Under the pieces are notes generated by a model. It ran no database searches. It saw nothing but the letters and a program-made list of their open reading frames with translations, and was not told the origin of the DNA. Shown piece by piece: positions 22,007-36,488 of a DNA stretch of 38,132 nucleotides. How positions within the stretch are numbered: position 1 is the stretch's first letter; every line of letters starts with the position of its first letter. The translations under genes and the position numbers were made by a program. The DNA is taken from contig JAIVFH010000257.1 in assembly GCA_025765595.1 (NCBI GenBank), forward strand, positions 1-38,132. The letters run 5' to 3'. Source of the DNA: Obelidium mucronatum. Its lineage: Eukaryota; Chytridiomycota; Chytridiomycetes; Chytridiales; Chytriomycetaceae.

Positions 22007-24835
22007 TTAAGCGCCTGCTGTCAAGTCGTCCTGGTATTGCTCGGCTTGCTGGGTTGGCTGGGCAGCCTGGGCTTGACCCAGGCCAACGTTTTGATGGACA
22101 TCATTCTCTTTAAACAGTTTAACAACAGTTGGGCCGCTCAATCCCATAGCACCAAGAATCTTCATGGAAGCCAGTTGTCTCTGGAATTCCAGTTCAGTCA
22201 AGTACAAAAGTCGGAGTAGATACCTCTTCAGCTGTCTCGAAAGCCCCGTTTTGGCAATAGACCAGCGTTTCATCAATAGCATCAACAAGTTCACGGTGGG
22301 GATTGTTGTCATCCGCGTCTTTCAAGCGCTCACTGGCTTCGTAGAATACTTTTGCGATACTATCAAAATCTTGGGTGGTTGCGCAAATGCGTTCTTCCTC
22401 AGCCGTCAACACTCCTGTACCAAGCAATGGCCTCATGGCAAACTGGGCAAGCTCTACTGGCGACATTTCCTTCAAGTTGGCCAATTGCAAAGTACAACTA
22501 CAAGTTGAATAAATTATGTGATTAAATCAAGTATCAATGAATAGTTACTCTTGAAGCACTTCAGCTGCCTTTTGCTTGTACTGAGTGATTTCATTCCCAA
22601 CTGAAACCAGATTCAAGTGCGGCTGGCCTGGTATATTATCAGTAACCCAAAAGAATCGGCACAATACTTTTCACCAATAGAAGGATCATTCTGAATCACT
22701 TTTGAAGCACCCTCCATGTCAACAGCACGAACACCCAACAAGTCCGGGGTTGCTTTAAACACCTGGTCCTTTGTTCCAATACATACAGATGTATTTGCGC
22801 TCTGGTTGCTCATGTACAAAGAACACATGTTGTTTTCCGCGACAGTGTGTTGACTTCCTCGCAAATTTTCACAGAGTATGAAAGAGCGGCCATGGACTGG
22901 CGGAAGTCCGCCATGGGAGTAGGTTGCAGCCAAACTTTGAATCGAATGCAATTGAACATCTGCATTTGGGTTTTTTGCCAAGATTTCTTTTTGTAGCTGT
23001 TTTGCCGCAGTTTCTTGCGTGTTTCTTAGAAAAATTTTGAAAATTTTTCTTAGGTGTTAGTCATTATTTATGCCATTCAATTTTCTCACCCGTCAAACAA
23101 AATTCCAACAGATTGCTTTTCCGTTGAGTTGATGAACGCGTCCTTGGGCTGGGGAAGGTCAACGGTGGATCCAAAGATTTCTTTCATTGCTGCCACGTCG
23201 TTTTGTAAACCCATCAATTTGGCTTCGGCTCCTTCCCTATCCAGCATTGTGGCTGTTATTTGGTTTGCAATTGTTTTTGCTTAGTTGGTGTGTTTTTTAT
23301 AAACGAGGTGTTCAACAAAGAAACCTTGATCGTTGATTGTTGGTGTCTGGTTTGCAGTTATTTCTGCAACGGTTGAAACAATATCTTTCACAGTTTGATC
23401 GCTTTGATTGACGTTATATGGTCGGATTGGTGTTCCACTGTCGACAGGGAGACGGTTGTGTGGTGGGTCTCCAACGTGAACTGTGTACATTGGAATATTT
23501 GCTTGCTTTGCCGCATTGTGCTCGGCTTGGCAGTTTTTCGACGTCTTTTTAAAAAATAAAAGCCGTAATTTAATCCAAAATTATTATTCCGAAATGACAT
23601 ACGCTGTACAGGTCTGAGTGCATGGCGACAACCATTTTCGAACGCCGAACGTTTTGGCTCATGTTTCCTGGGATACTCTGGTGCATACGATCGAGATCGA
23701 GGTACACTTTGAGGTAGTTTGGAGGACCGGACAGCTTGAGTGCCAAGTCTACCGCTTCTTGCTGGCGATCCCACCTTTTAATTTGAAAATTTTTTCAAGT
23801 TTAGTGCACTGCTCTAGTTTAAGAATTCAAGTGGAATATTTAACTGGTAGCTGATAAACACATCAAATTGGTTTTCCTTTTCAACCGCGTCCAAGTCTAT
23901 AAGGTTTGATGAGTTGGAATCAAGAAAAAAAACTTGTGAGCATTACCAACGCGTTCGGCAACCATCTGATTGACTTCCTTGCTGGCAATCTTCACAGCGT
24001 CTTCATTGGACTTGTCGGTCCCGTCTGTTTCGGCGTACAGGTTATCGTTCCAGTGGTCCGCTCGAAGCGTGTTGTCGATTGCGGCTTTGGCTGCCTTTTC
24101 ATCCATTGGATGCTCTTCGGGCTTCAAATCAGCGTTGTGGATTTGAGCAATTTTTGCAGGGTCGAAGCTGCGGTTGACTTTTCCAACATGAACCGAGGTA
24201 AATGCGTTTCCTGCACCGTTGTGAGTCGCATGAAGCTTTCTGAAGCCTCTGTCCGCCTTTTTAATAAAATAGGATGTGTTTAATTAGCTGAGTGTGGAAC
24301 AATATAGCCGTTTGAATCCCATACAATAGAGTCATTCGAGACAATGAATGCCGCAGGTGCATTCTTAAGCTGATCATAACTGTGCTTTGCCTTTGGGTCC
24401 AGCCCTGTGTATTTTAGATCATTCAATTCGGCAGTAACTGAAGGAGAAGCCCGGTTCACCACAAACCATCACTGCTACCGTTCTGCAACGCTTTCAGAAC
24501 ATTTGAATCGATTGAATAGGTGTATTCAAACCCAGGACCGAGACTGGCAGTTGTCATGACTACTACTCCATTCATTGTCATCTCTTCGGCAAGCTTTTGA
24601 GCAACAGCACGATCCGTTGGGTTGTCACTTTCACTAAAAGTTAGAAAGTTGTGCCATCAATCTAAAAACATACTAACTTGAAAGCAAGAAGACAGGTCTT
24701 CTGTTCGTCGGAGACATTTGGTCCACCAATAATCGTTGTTAAAGCGTCTTGATACTTCTTTCCAAGTTCCTTATCAACTCTGTCGAGAGCTGCATCCTTT
24801 TCTGCCTGAGTGTCCCAGCCGTTGTACTTCGTCAT
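22007..24835 (-). CDS. TIR-domain protein with tandem TIR-like domains (751 aa)
   Basis: Twelve exons keep one frame with consistent phases: 24835-24678, 24633-24479, 24437-24301, 24256-23947, 23896-23845, 23774-23603, 23544-23325, 23279-23090, 23024-22663, 22600-22549, 22497-22224 and 22180-22007. Residues about 262-395 form a TIR domain: NQFDVFISYQWDRQQEAVDL (first strand and helix), 'NYLKVYLDLDRM' (BB region), 'SKMVVAMHSDLYS', then SKNCQAEHNAAKQANIPMYT, where Glu336 aligns with the catalytic glutamate of TIR NADases such as SARM1. Residues about 40-190 look like a degenerate TIR (CLLAFNESDN, AVAQKLAEEM, NAPAAFIVSND, FTSVHVGKV) without that glutamate. The C-terminal half has an alpha/beta segment (SVGILFDG, SFILCENLRG) and helical repeats, ending in a Gln/Ala-rich tail. 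No signal peptide or membrane helix is seen. TIR proteins hydrolyse NAD+ or act as signalling adaptors; which applies here is unknown. Confidence 0.8.
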
Positions 24836-25012
24836 TTCAATTCACAGTGTTATTGGTTTAGACACTTCGCGTTTTGAATTTTGTATCAAAGTTGATTAAA
24901 ACAGGGATGAAATTGAAAATTTTTACGGCTCAAGCCAGCCTCCAATGAAAAGAAATTGGTCTGGAAATTGGTGTCAGGATTTGGACCTTCATCCAATTAA
25001 AAAATCTCCCAA
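24836..25012. promoter_or_regulatory. Short divergent promoter shared by the TIR and DUF885 genes
   Basis: Only 177 bp separate the start codons of the TIR gene (minus) and the DUF885 gene (plus). The region is AT-rich with a 'gaaaatttttac' stretch in the middle. Such spacing is compatible with a bidirectional promoter. Confidence 0.5.
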
Positions 25013-27035
25013 ATGCCCGCTGCTCAACCGCCTCCAGTCGACATTGTATCTGATGCACAAATCGCTTATGCCAAACTGAGAGTCAAACGTTTGGGCAATC
25101 CATTTGTGTTGTTGGACTCAGGCTGCAGGATCCTTAGCTTGGAGGCAGCAATGATTGACCTCTCTGCGGAAGCACAAGCCCAATATGCCACTGACGTGAA
25201 AGGTGTTTTGGCCAAAGTAGCTTCCGCCACAGAAGATGAGAAGTATCCCGATTCCGCAATCGAGCTCAAGGCGCTGCTTGACACACTTCATGTGACTTTG
25301 GAAGACCTTGTAATGGACAACGGCTATTCAGCAGCCCTTCTTTCAACGTGAGCTATCATTGATCAGACTTTAATCGCTTCGTTCTAATACTTTTCCAGAG
25401 ACTTCAACCCATTTATGAGTCTCAATGACTATTTTGCCTGGTCTCCAATTCAAAATACAACAAAAGGCCACAACTTAAGACTTGAGCTTGCAGCTGCTCA
25501 ATTCGATGTGGCCATTAATAATCTCCGAGTTGCTGTGGACCTAAAGCTGACAATGAACCGCGAGTCTATTGAAAGACTCATCAAATTCTGTTTGGATGCT
25601 GCTTCTGTTGACGTTATGTCATCTGCCATTTGCGTTCCAACATACGCCCAACATGATCCCTTGGGTTGCAAAGTGGATCTTGAAGAAGAAAAGCCAGCGT
25701 TTGCTGTTCTTGCCAATCAAGTTTTTGATGGATACCAGAGACTGGCTCACTTTCTTCAGGAATCTTATTTGCTTCATGCACGAACTCATCCTGGCATCTT
25801 TGGGCTTCCAAACTATGAAACTGTTAGTTCTACCTTGTGCTTTTTCGAGTGTTATTTAACCTTTTTCCTGTCAGGCTTACCAACGCTATGTCTTCCAATA
25901 CTGCCTCGCAGAACACTCGGCGCAGGCAATTAATGAGCTTGGTCTCACTGAAATCTCTCGCATTCAAAAGAAATGACGACTCTCTTGAACACAATTGGTC
26001 GTATCGAAACTATTCAAGTGTTTGGAGCAAGTCTTCGTGATCGACAAAGCTTCCCAGAGCTGTTCGAAAACGACAAAGATGCCGCGTTTGACAAATTTAA
26101 AAGCAAGATCATCTATGCTTTCGAATCAACTAAGCGCTTTACTTTTGGAGCGTTGCGGTGGGTTTCTGTTCTTCTATTTCAGTGGTTAAAAGACAGCTTA
26201 TCGGCAAAACAACAGAATCTACAAGTACGAAATGCAAAAGGTGGTGAAGGTTTCTCTTGAGCAAGAACACTCGACTCCTTTGCTTACAGTGAGGAATACC
26301 CCGATTTCCTTTGCAAGATTCCATCGTGCTATTTTGGTGAACGCTGAGAAACTTTTGGAAGCGCCATCCCATCAATGGGAGGCTATTATTTTGAATCAGG
26401 TACTTTTTGTTTGCACATGCCATCCTTTTTTCTAAATTAAGTATCTACGATTAGTTGTATCCAGGGGCGTGGTAAGTTTTGTGGATAAAAACGTAAGGAA
26501 TCTTAAGCGGATCATCACTATAGTCACCAATGGGAAGCTCTCACCTCCGGCAGACCGTTCAAACGAATTGAGTCGAAAACCACCAAATCGAAAGCATGGG
26601 CGGCATATGCCGAATCATGTGGAGCTGACATTGGATTCTATAATGACCCACTCCAGCTTTTCGGAAAGCTTGAGCGCGAACTCATCAACAGTATCATGCT
26701 CGTAGTTGACACTGGATTGCACACGCGTGGCTGGACAATCGAGCAATCCACTGGCATTCATCACGGAGAACGCAGCGTACATTACCCCAGAAGACGCGCT
26801 CGAGCTTGTCTTGCAAGCTTGCGAGGCGCCAGGAAAGGCACTTGCCCCAAAAATGGGGGAATTGCGCATCAGAAAGCTTCGCGCCAAAGTCGAAGAGGAA
26901 TTCCCGTTCAAGGATCTTGTGTTGATGGGATTCAACCAGACTGCTCTTGAGACTGAGTTTTACAAGGGCGGCGAAGTTCTGGAATATGCCATGGAGTTGA
27001 GAATGAAGTCGTGGAGAACCAAGAGAGATAACTAG
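25013..27035 (+). CDS. DUF885-family protein (putative metallohydrolase-like), frame-broken
   Basis: Exons 25013-25347, 25399-25822 and 25875 onward are clear; further exons extend to the stop at 27033-27035. The family (DUF885, mainly bacterial, with an HExxPGHH-type motif) is recognised from 'INELGLTEISRIQKEM' in the middle, 'KAWAAYAESCGADIGFYNDP', 'LFGKLERELINSIMLVVDTG', 'LHTRGWT' and the C-terminal 'GKALAPKMGELRIRKLRAKV'. The frame breaks near 25970 (a G appears missing before EM) and near 26757 (an extra G before AFITENAAYI). Around 26160-26240 and 26400-26520 I cannot build a clean splice model. The expected zinc motif is not visible intact: the bases give LNQ, then LYPG, then HHYSHQW, with breaks. 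Either the gene is decaying or the local sequence has errors. Confidence 0.65.
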
Positions 27036-27246
27036 ATGGAAAAATAGGGGGGCGACGTGAACAGGAACTGGATATCTTTCGAAATAAAACCAAATGAATT
27101 GTTGATGGAACATCATGGTCACAGGTTTGAAATACAAGCCATATCGTCCAACTATGAGATTGCGCTTGCTTTATTTTATGAACCAAATCAAAGAGGAACC
27201 AAAACCGAAGTCGCCAACCCGTAATGGTCTGCAAAACAACGTTACA

Positions 27247-30219
<2,973 letters not shown>

Positions 30220-31121
30220 ATTCTGGATGGTGTGGTGTTTGTAGGTATGGTTTGTTTGGTGTTGCTTTGCTTGTAGTTTTTCTTGTGGAGGTGAGGGGAA
30301 AACTTGGTACTTTCTTTTTATAGAACTGTGAGGCGTTTTTGCAAAGCCCTCTCATTTCTTAGTCTTGCTCATAAAAAATCATAAAACAGGAAAGAACGAT
30401 TGGTCATTATTATTGCATAGGACTATTTGCGACTTTCGTTTTTTGTTCAATTTGTTGAAGCTGCCAAATAAAAAGCAAGCTCGTTCACGAAACCAGCGAT
30501 AGCACTATAAGCGCTTGAAGTATTTCGTTTTCTTCTTTTATCCTGATTCGAAAAAAAGGAACGCGATGGCAAATGACTGTTGGAAGGACAATGGAGCAAA
30601 TTTTCCTCATTGACAATCCACATTCAAAAGAAAAAAAACAACAGTCGCGCAGGAGGCTGCCAAAGTAGAAACAAACAGGTGAGATACTCAGATTGATGGA
30701 AACTGCAAAAACTTGGCAGGAAAGGGAACGTGGTTTTTGGGCGAGGGAGTTGTGAGTTGTGGGGGTATCGAAACCGGCGAAGTGGCCAAAGCCCAATCAT
30801 CACGCTCCTAGTTCTTCCTTCTCTCTCTCGGTGGCTCACGCGAAACTAAAAGTTCTTTTTTTTTGGTCAGGTCAGCTTAGCCGTTATTTGTTCCGCCCTG
30901 ATCAAATATTAACCTCGATTCTGGGATAGCAGACGTCAACCCCAAAATATATCATACATACCCTTCAATAACATACATACGTGAGTCGAATAAAGGACGG
31001 AATCAAATGAGACGCATAAGGCGAAGTGTGGATGGATGGATTATGTCCAAATGATAGCAGTGGCTCAGGGGGTTGTGACGCTAACATACCACCAAAAAAA
31101 TAATCAAACAGATAAACAAAT
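30220..31121. promoter_or_regulatory. Divergent intergenic region between kinase-EEP and G-beta genes
   Basis: A 902-bp gap, the longest in the window, separates two divergent signalling genes. It contains several pyrimidine/purine runs and no frame with recognisable homology. Two minus-strand ORFs near 30485-30839 are Phe/Cys-rich and look like chance frames. Confidence 0.4.
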
Positions 31122-32286
31122 ATGGGTGATATCGCAGATCGAATCGCAGCAGCAAGAAAAGAGGCTGAAGCTTTGAAAGAAAAGATCAAGCAGAAAAAGG
31201 ATGCCTTAGCAGACACCACATGTAAATCTCGACTCCCCTTCGGAAATATCTCCAAGTGAAAGCTTTAGACAAACCTAACCACTCAAAATACAGTGAAAGC
31301 GGTTGCGGCAGATCAAGAAAAACTCACTTCTGTGAACATGAAGGTTCGCCGAACTCTTAAAGGACACTTGGCAAAAATCTATGCAATGCACTGGGCCTGT
31401 GATAAACGCCACCTTGTTTCCGCCTCTCAAGACGGAAAACTCATTGTCTGGGACTCTTTCACCACAAACAAAATCCACGCTATTCCATTGCGTTCATCTT
31501 GGGTCATGACGTGCGCCTTTGCCCCATCTGGAAACTATGTCGCCTGTGGAGGCTTAGATAACCTCTGTTCTATCTATAACCTGAAAACAAAAGAAGGTAG
31601 TGTTAAAGTCGCCCGCGAATTGAACGCGCACACCGGATACCTTTCCTGCTGCCGTTTCATTTCCGACAGGCAGATTATTACCGCCTCTGGAGACATGTCG
31701 TGTATGCTATGGGATATCGATGCGGGTGTGAAGACATTGGAGTTTACAGACCATACCGGAGATGTTATGTCACTCTCCTTAAGTCCCGACAAGAACATTT
31801 TCGTTTCTGGAGCGTGTGATGCTACGGCCAAAGTATGGGACATCCGTACGGGCCGCTGTGTGCAGACATTCACAGGACATGAAAGTGATATCAACGCAGT
31901 TCAATTCTTCCCTGATGGACAAGCTTTTGGATCAGGAAGCGATGATGCGTCTTGCCGTTTGTTTGACTTGAGAGCAGACAGAGAATTAATGCAATACACG
32001 CACGACAATATCCTTTGCGGAATTACCAGTCTTGCGTTCAGTCTTTCGGGACGTTTGTTGTTTGCTGGATATGAAGACTTCAACTGCAACGTGTGGGATA
32101 CTCTGAAGGGAGAGAGAGTGACTGCTTTGGCAGCTCATGAAAACAGAGTGTCGTGTCTTGGAGTTTCATCAGATGGTATGGGATTGTGTACGGGTAGTTG
32201 GGACAGTTTGCTCAAGGTAATATTTCTATAGCCTCACTTTTCGCCACATGCAAACTAACACGTATTATTCATAGGTCTGGGCCTAA
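31122..32286 (+). CDS. Heterotrimeric G-protein beta subunit
   Basis: Three exons, 31122-31221, 31294-32216 and 32275-32286, encode 344 residues. The last exon carries only VWA-stop, the conserved C-terminus. An N-terminal coiled coil ([20 protein letters not shown]), which binds the gamma subunit, is followed by seven WD40 blades: '[12 protein letters not shown]', '[12 protein letters not shown]', '[13 protein letters not shown]', '[12 protein letters not shown]', '[18 protein letters not shown]', '[19 protein letters not shown]' and '[20 protein letters not shown]'. The sequence is very close to canonical fungal/animal G-beta, so partner surfaces are preserved. It works at the plasma membrane downstream of GPCRs. 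Confidence 0.97.
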
Positions 32287-32472
32287 ATCAGTAGTTGTAG
32301 GAGTTGTGCGTTGTCGAATTGTTAAAATCTGACATTATTTAGTTTCTATTCTTTATTTAATTATTTATCATCTAATTGTCGCGCAGTTGTTGATCCCCAC
32401 CTAAAAACCAATCTAAACAAAGCATTCTATTTTTACATAATATTTTGTTTGTTTATTGTTTGCTTCACAATT

Positions 32473-33535
32473 ATGAGCCAAATTGTGACTGTTGTGGCAC
32501 GAACGTCAACTTCCCACAAAGACCCTGACTTGGAGCGACTGGCGGCTGTCCCAAGGGTAAATATGGCTGAGTGGATTCAACATCGAACTAACAGCTTCAA
32601 ATCCAGATCCAACCTTTGATTTCAGGCTCAGTTGACTCTGCTTCGTCATCATCATCAGCTTGGACAGAATTATTCTTTGCCTCAAAACCGAAAGTGGATG
32701 CTTCCTGTAAATTGATGATGCTGATTCGAATGCAAAGGATTAAGACTGATAGATACAAAACCCACAGTTGCGCTTTCGCCAGCTCCACTCACAGACATTC
32801 TCATATCGCTAAGAGGTCATTCAAAGGCAGTGACCCATAACGTGGGAGAAACTCAGCGCAAGATTGGAGATCGAATAGTGAGCACAGGTTGGAAAAACTT
32901 GAGTTTATGGGCCAACCTATGTTTAACACCTTGGTTGCTACAAAATCAGATGAGTTTTGCACTTCTACAATCGCTACTTTGCAGGCACGCGTTGCTCAAG
33001 CAAAAGGGAGGCGGGATGTTGTTAATCGAGGTGCGACCGAGATTCCGTTGTGAAATTTGAAACTCCAATGGACTTCTATTTAACGTCCATCTGCGTAGTT
33101 GCTGCTATCCAGGACGCTGCAGTGAATACGCGGCTAATGTTGGATGATATTATGTTGTCCATCAAAAGTTTGGAGCCTTTCCTGCTCCCCAACGAAAGAC
33201 TTGACAGTCCAGAGAATATCGCTCGGTAAGCATACACGCGCATTTAACAATTTTGAAAACTTCTGACTTGTTTTTTGCGCAGATACCCGCGACTTACGAA
33301 AATGAGGTCAACTTCACCAAACCGATCTCTTCAAACACGCAGTACCACACCCAGCCCTGAAAGATCTCTCTCATCATCACTCGCATCTAGTGTTCAGGGG
33401 TTTTCTGATCGGCCCGACTTTTCCACTTCTGTCGCTTCTTCTCCATCACGAGCCATTCCAATTCCGCCAAGACGCAGTTCCATGAATAGCAGCAGTTATA
33501 CAAACAATAAGACGATAGATTCAAGCTATAAATAA
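32473..33535 (+). CDS. BORCS5: BORC complex subunit 5 (BORCS5/myrlysin-like)
   Basis: Exon 1 (32473-32556) and exon 2 (32607-32706) join in phase 0 to give IVTVVARTSTSHKDPDLERL...VPRIQPLISG, which matches the N-terminal block of animal BORCS5 (a 'DIVVVA...NDPDV..L..IP.FQPLL' pattern). Later exons carry 'SKAVTHNVGETQRKIGDRI', 'DEFCTSTIATLQARVAQAKG', 'DAAVNTRLMLDDIMLSIKSL' and 'EPFLLPNERLD', like the BORCS5 'LN.MLPEGERLEPF' end. A Ser/Pro/Arg-rich tail follows after the splice near 33226. Near 32886 the frame appears broken by one base. BORC sits on lysosomes/vacuoles and recruits Arl8 for organelle positioning. The animal protein starts MGS for myristoylation; this one does not show that. Confidence 0.6.
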
Positions 33536-33577
33536 ACAACGCATATATTTCAATGTCAGGTGTGCTTTATTGCCTAT

Positions 33578-36488
33578 TCAGGACAAATGAGGAAAGACTA
33601 CATGGACACCCAAAACACCATTGCCAACAGAAACAAAATCCACTGGAATATACGAAATACTTGGTTTCGAAGCTTTTCGTTCATCATCACTATAGAATCG
33701 ATCGGCTTCGAGTTGAACCAAGTGAACGGGAATATCTTTCCTGTAAAACACCTTGATCAACACGGGAGAAATAGCAGCATAGTTTCCAACGCTTTTTTGA
33801 ATCAATTTAAGGAGTTGTGTGGCTGCATGTTGGATGTGATGACTTGACACTGACGTATCCACCAAACATAGACGGGCTTCACCCGTCATACAAAGAAGAG
33901 ATCCCCTATTCCATGCTGATATCCGCGTATTTAATTGACCTATTTCATCTGGAAATTGGAATATGGCGGAATCTTTTTTTTTTTTTGGAAATAGTTAAAA
34001 CGAGTATCCGATTAAAACATGTCATTACCTTCAGAAACTTCAGCAACCTTTGGAAGTGCTCTATTCTTTCCAATTACTGCGCTTTCTTCTTCTTCGCTGT
34101 CTTCGGAATCATCCACCCGCGGAACATCATTGGGACATTGAAACATGACTTGGAATTCTACTGCACAATTTCTTGGAAGCTTTGCGACAGATAAAAACAG
34201 TGATGGTATGGATAGAAAGTTCTGAAAGACAAAGAAATATACGGGGGGTTGGGCGGCGCAAGGGATTCAATTTGTCGAAAAAAAAATGCGGGTTCCAAAT
34301 ACCTTGATCCTGTCATTGCAAAACTGCTTGACAAGGTCCAAATACTCGACTCTTCGGACAAAGCATATCAAAAGACCAACGTCGTTTGGAAATTCACAGC
34401 CCTGGACAGATGCGATTGATTCAAGGTTGCTGAAACATATCTGTGATTCTGCGATGGCTTGGGCTAAATCAGCGAGACTGTGATCACTTATTGAGGTGGA
34501 CAAGGAAGGAAGCTCCATTGTATGTGGAATCAGCCCGATTTGGCCGGCGACGTATAGATGGTCATTCAACTGTTTGAATCATGATGCAAACTTGAGCAAA
34601 TGAAGGAAGGCAAACCAACAAAAATACCTTTATAGTTTGGGAATAAGGACCGATATTGGACGGACTGATGTTGAAATTAATGTCCGAAATCAAGATACAA
34701 ACCAAACCAAACCAAAAAAAAAAAAAAAAAAAAAAAACGTACGCCCAATATGACACTCCTTGTACATGCATGACACTCTTCTTGACTCGAAGGGCTGTTT
34801 CATTTGGCCTTTGGACAAATGCCAGGCAGTCCATTTGGATTCTTCTCCCATCCAAAAGCCCACTAACTTCGACGGTCACCCTGAGCCAAACATACCATTT
34901 AAAAAAAGACAAAAAATAAGGATATTATTCTGTTTACCTTGTTGGAGGGTTTGTCCCCAGAAACGAGCCATAGACTTTGTTTAACGCACTAAACTCATTC
35001 ATATCAGCGACAAAGAGATGCATCATAACGACATCTTTCCAAGACATATTTTGGGCCTGTAGATGCTCAGACAGCTGGTTCATGCAGTCTGTAGTCTCTT
35101 GCTCGACAGACGAAGATTCCTTGCTGGAAATGTTGCTGATCGCGAGGAAGCCACAAAGATACTTGATCGAAGCTCTTTGAATAAAAGATTCATGTATGTT
35201 GCCTGTTGATGGGACAATGGTGAAGGATTTTTGGATTTCGTTCCTCTGTGAATACTTCTTGACCTACAAAGATGATGCGTTTAAATAAACAACACAACGC
35301 ACCCACCCAGTTTAGACAAAAAAGTTTTCAAGTATACCAATTTAAGAATTGAATCTTTTTGAATGGAGTTCCTGTCTCCAAATTCCAGAAGTCGTTCTCG
35401 CATTTCTGGCGTGAGTCCAATTTCGGACTCTGGTTTATCCACAAGTTCAACTTTCTTGAATTTCAGGTATGCGACAATAGCGAACGCGTCATTTGAGTGA
35501 ATAATAGTTTCTTGGTCGATTCTATAGGATCATAGCGTTCAAGGGTTGTCCAAAAACGAGGCTTAGACTCACAGAACAATCCGTTTCCGAAATAATGGAC
35601 AATCCAGAGTCAACGTTTCGTACTCTCCGCCCTCTCCCGCAACATGGCACCCATAGTCCCTACTCAGCTTTTCCAGAAGTGGTTGCATTTCACCGAGAGT
35701 CTTTCCCAAGTGCCGAGTATCGAGTCCCATTGCAGCAACTTTTGCAAGAACCGCAATTAAATTGTTGTCGAGCATGCTCTGAAGAAGGACAGATTGATCT
35801 GATTGCCACAGGTACGCCAACGGCGTCAAGCCTAGACGTGAGCAAACATGCTCAACACGTATTCGTTGGTAATTACTAAGAATTGCCCCAACTGAAACGG
35901 CATTGACTTCGGGGAATTGTGACTATGATTTGATGGTGTTGATGGGTCAGACAGGAATTATCTAAAGGACAAAACAATGAGGTACTTTGACATCCAGTAA
36001 TAGCGACATCAAATCTTCTACTTCATCGCCTTCGTTGATTGTGTATTCCATGTCAACAGAAACAGATTTCCCAGCAATGAGTTTACGAAAGAGGGGTAAT
36101 CCCAAACATTCGGCAACGAGAGGCACAATATCGTTTGATCCGACAGTTTGGTACATGAATGAATCGATCTCTTTTTTTGTGTGTGTGCGTGTTGTGTGTA
36201 TGTGTTGTGTGTGTCAAGAGTTGCCAGTTGTAAACAATTTCTAAACCTTCTTTGTTTTCCTTGACTTCCGAGTAAAGATTCGCTACGGCTACAATCTAGA
36301 TATCGGAGATTGAATAGACTGATAGGGTCCCAGTGCAATCCACACGCCACCTCATGTCCATTGGCCACGCAATGCATCAAGTTGAAGCAGCTGTCTTTTC
36401 CGCCACTGTTTTGAACCAATCAATCAATCGCCGTGTGTCGTTAAAGAACAAGAACAAACACAAACCTCAACAAAGCAACAACCTTCAT
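33578..36488 (-). CDS. DPH6: Diphthine-ammonia ligase with C-terminal RidA-like domains
   Basis: A multi-exon minus-strand gene starts at 36488 (first exon 36488-36466, MKVVALLS), splices to GGKDSCFNLMHCVANGHE and then IVAVANLYSEVKENKE. The ATP-pyrophosphatase loop SGGKDS is formed across the first intron. Then come 'YMYQTVGSNDIVPLVAECLG', 'NEGDEVEDL', 'AVSVGAILSNYQRIRVEHV', 'PLAYLWQSDQ', 'VAAMGLDTRHLGKTLGEM' and 'YGCHVAGEGGEYETLTLD', all typical of DPH6, which amidates diphthine on EF-2. As in yeast Dph6, RidA/YjgF-like domains follow (around 34570-34290, 'YVAGQIGLIPHTMEL'), ending at 33578. Intron/exon limits between 35560 and 33890 are approximate. Confidence 0.9.
34704..34738. repeat. Poly(A) tract with CCAAA units in a DPH6 intron
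   Basis: Three CCAAA repeats run into a homopolymer of more than 20 A. It lies in non-coding sequence of the minus-strand DPH6 gene, where it reads as poly(T), as in a polypyrimidine tract. Confidence 0.9.
36171..36216. repeat. TG-rich simple sequence in a DPH6 intron
   Basis: An imperfect (TG)n run interrupted by tgcgtg, tgtatg and ttgtg lies inside the third intron of DPH6, close to its acceptor. Confidence 0.9.

Noticed and set aside
24438..24478. Apparent frame break in the N-terminal part of the TIR gene
   Set aside because: A 41-nt intron (GTAGCA..TTCAG, phase 1) restores the frame and keeps the predicted domain intact.
30485..30839. Minus-strand ORFs between the kinase and G-beta genes
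   Set aside because: Low-complexity Phe/Cys/Ser-rich translations, no homology, and they lie in the divergent promoter region.
36171..36216. TG-rich tract considered as a regulatory Z-DNA element or telomeric remnant
   Set aside because: It is a short imperfect simple repeat inside an intron; nothing links it to telomeres or regulation.
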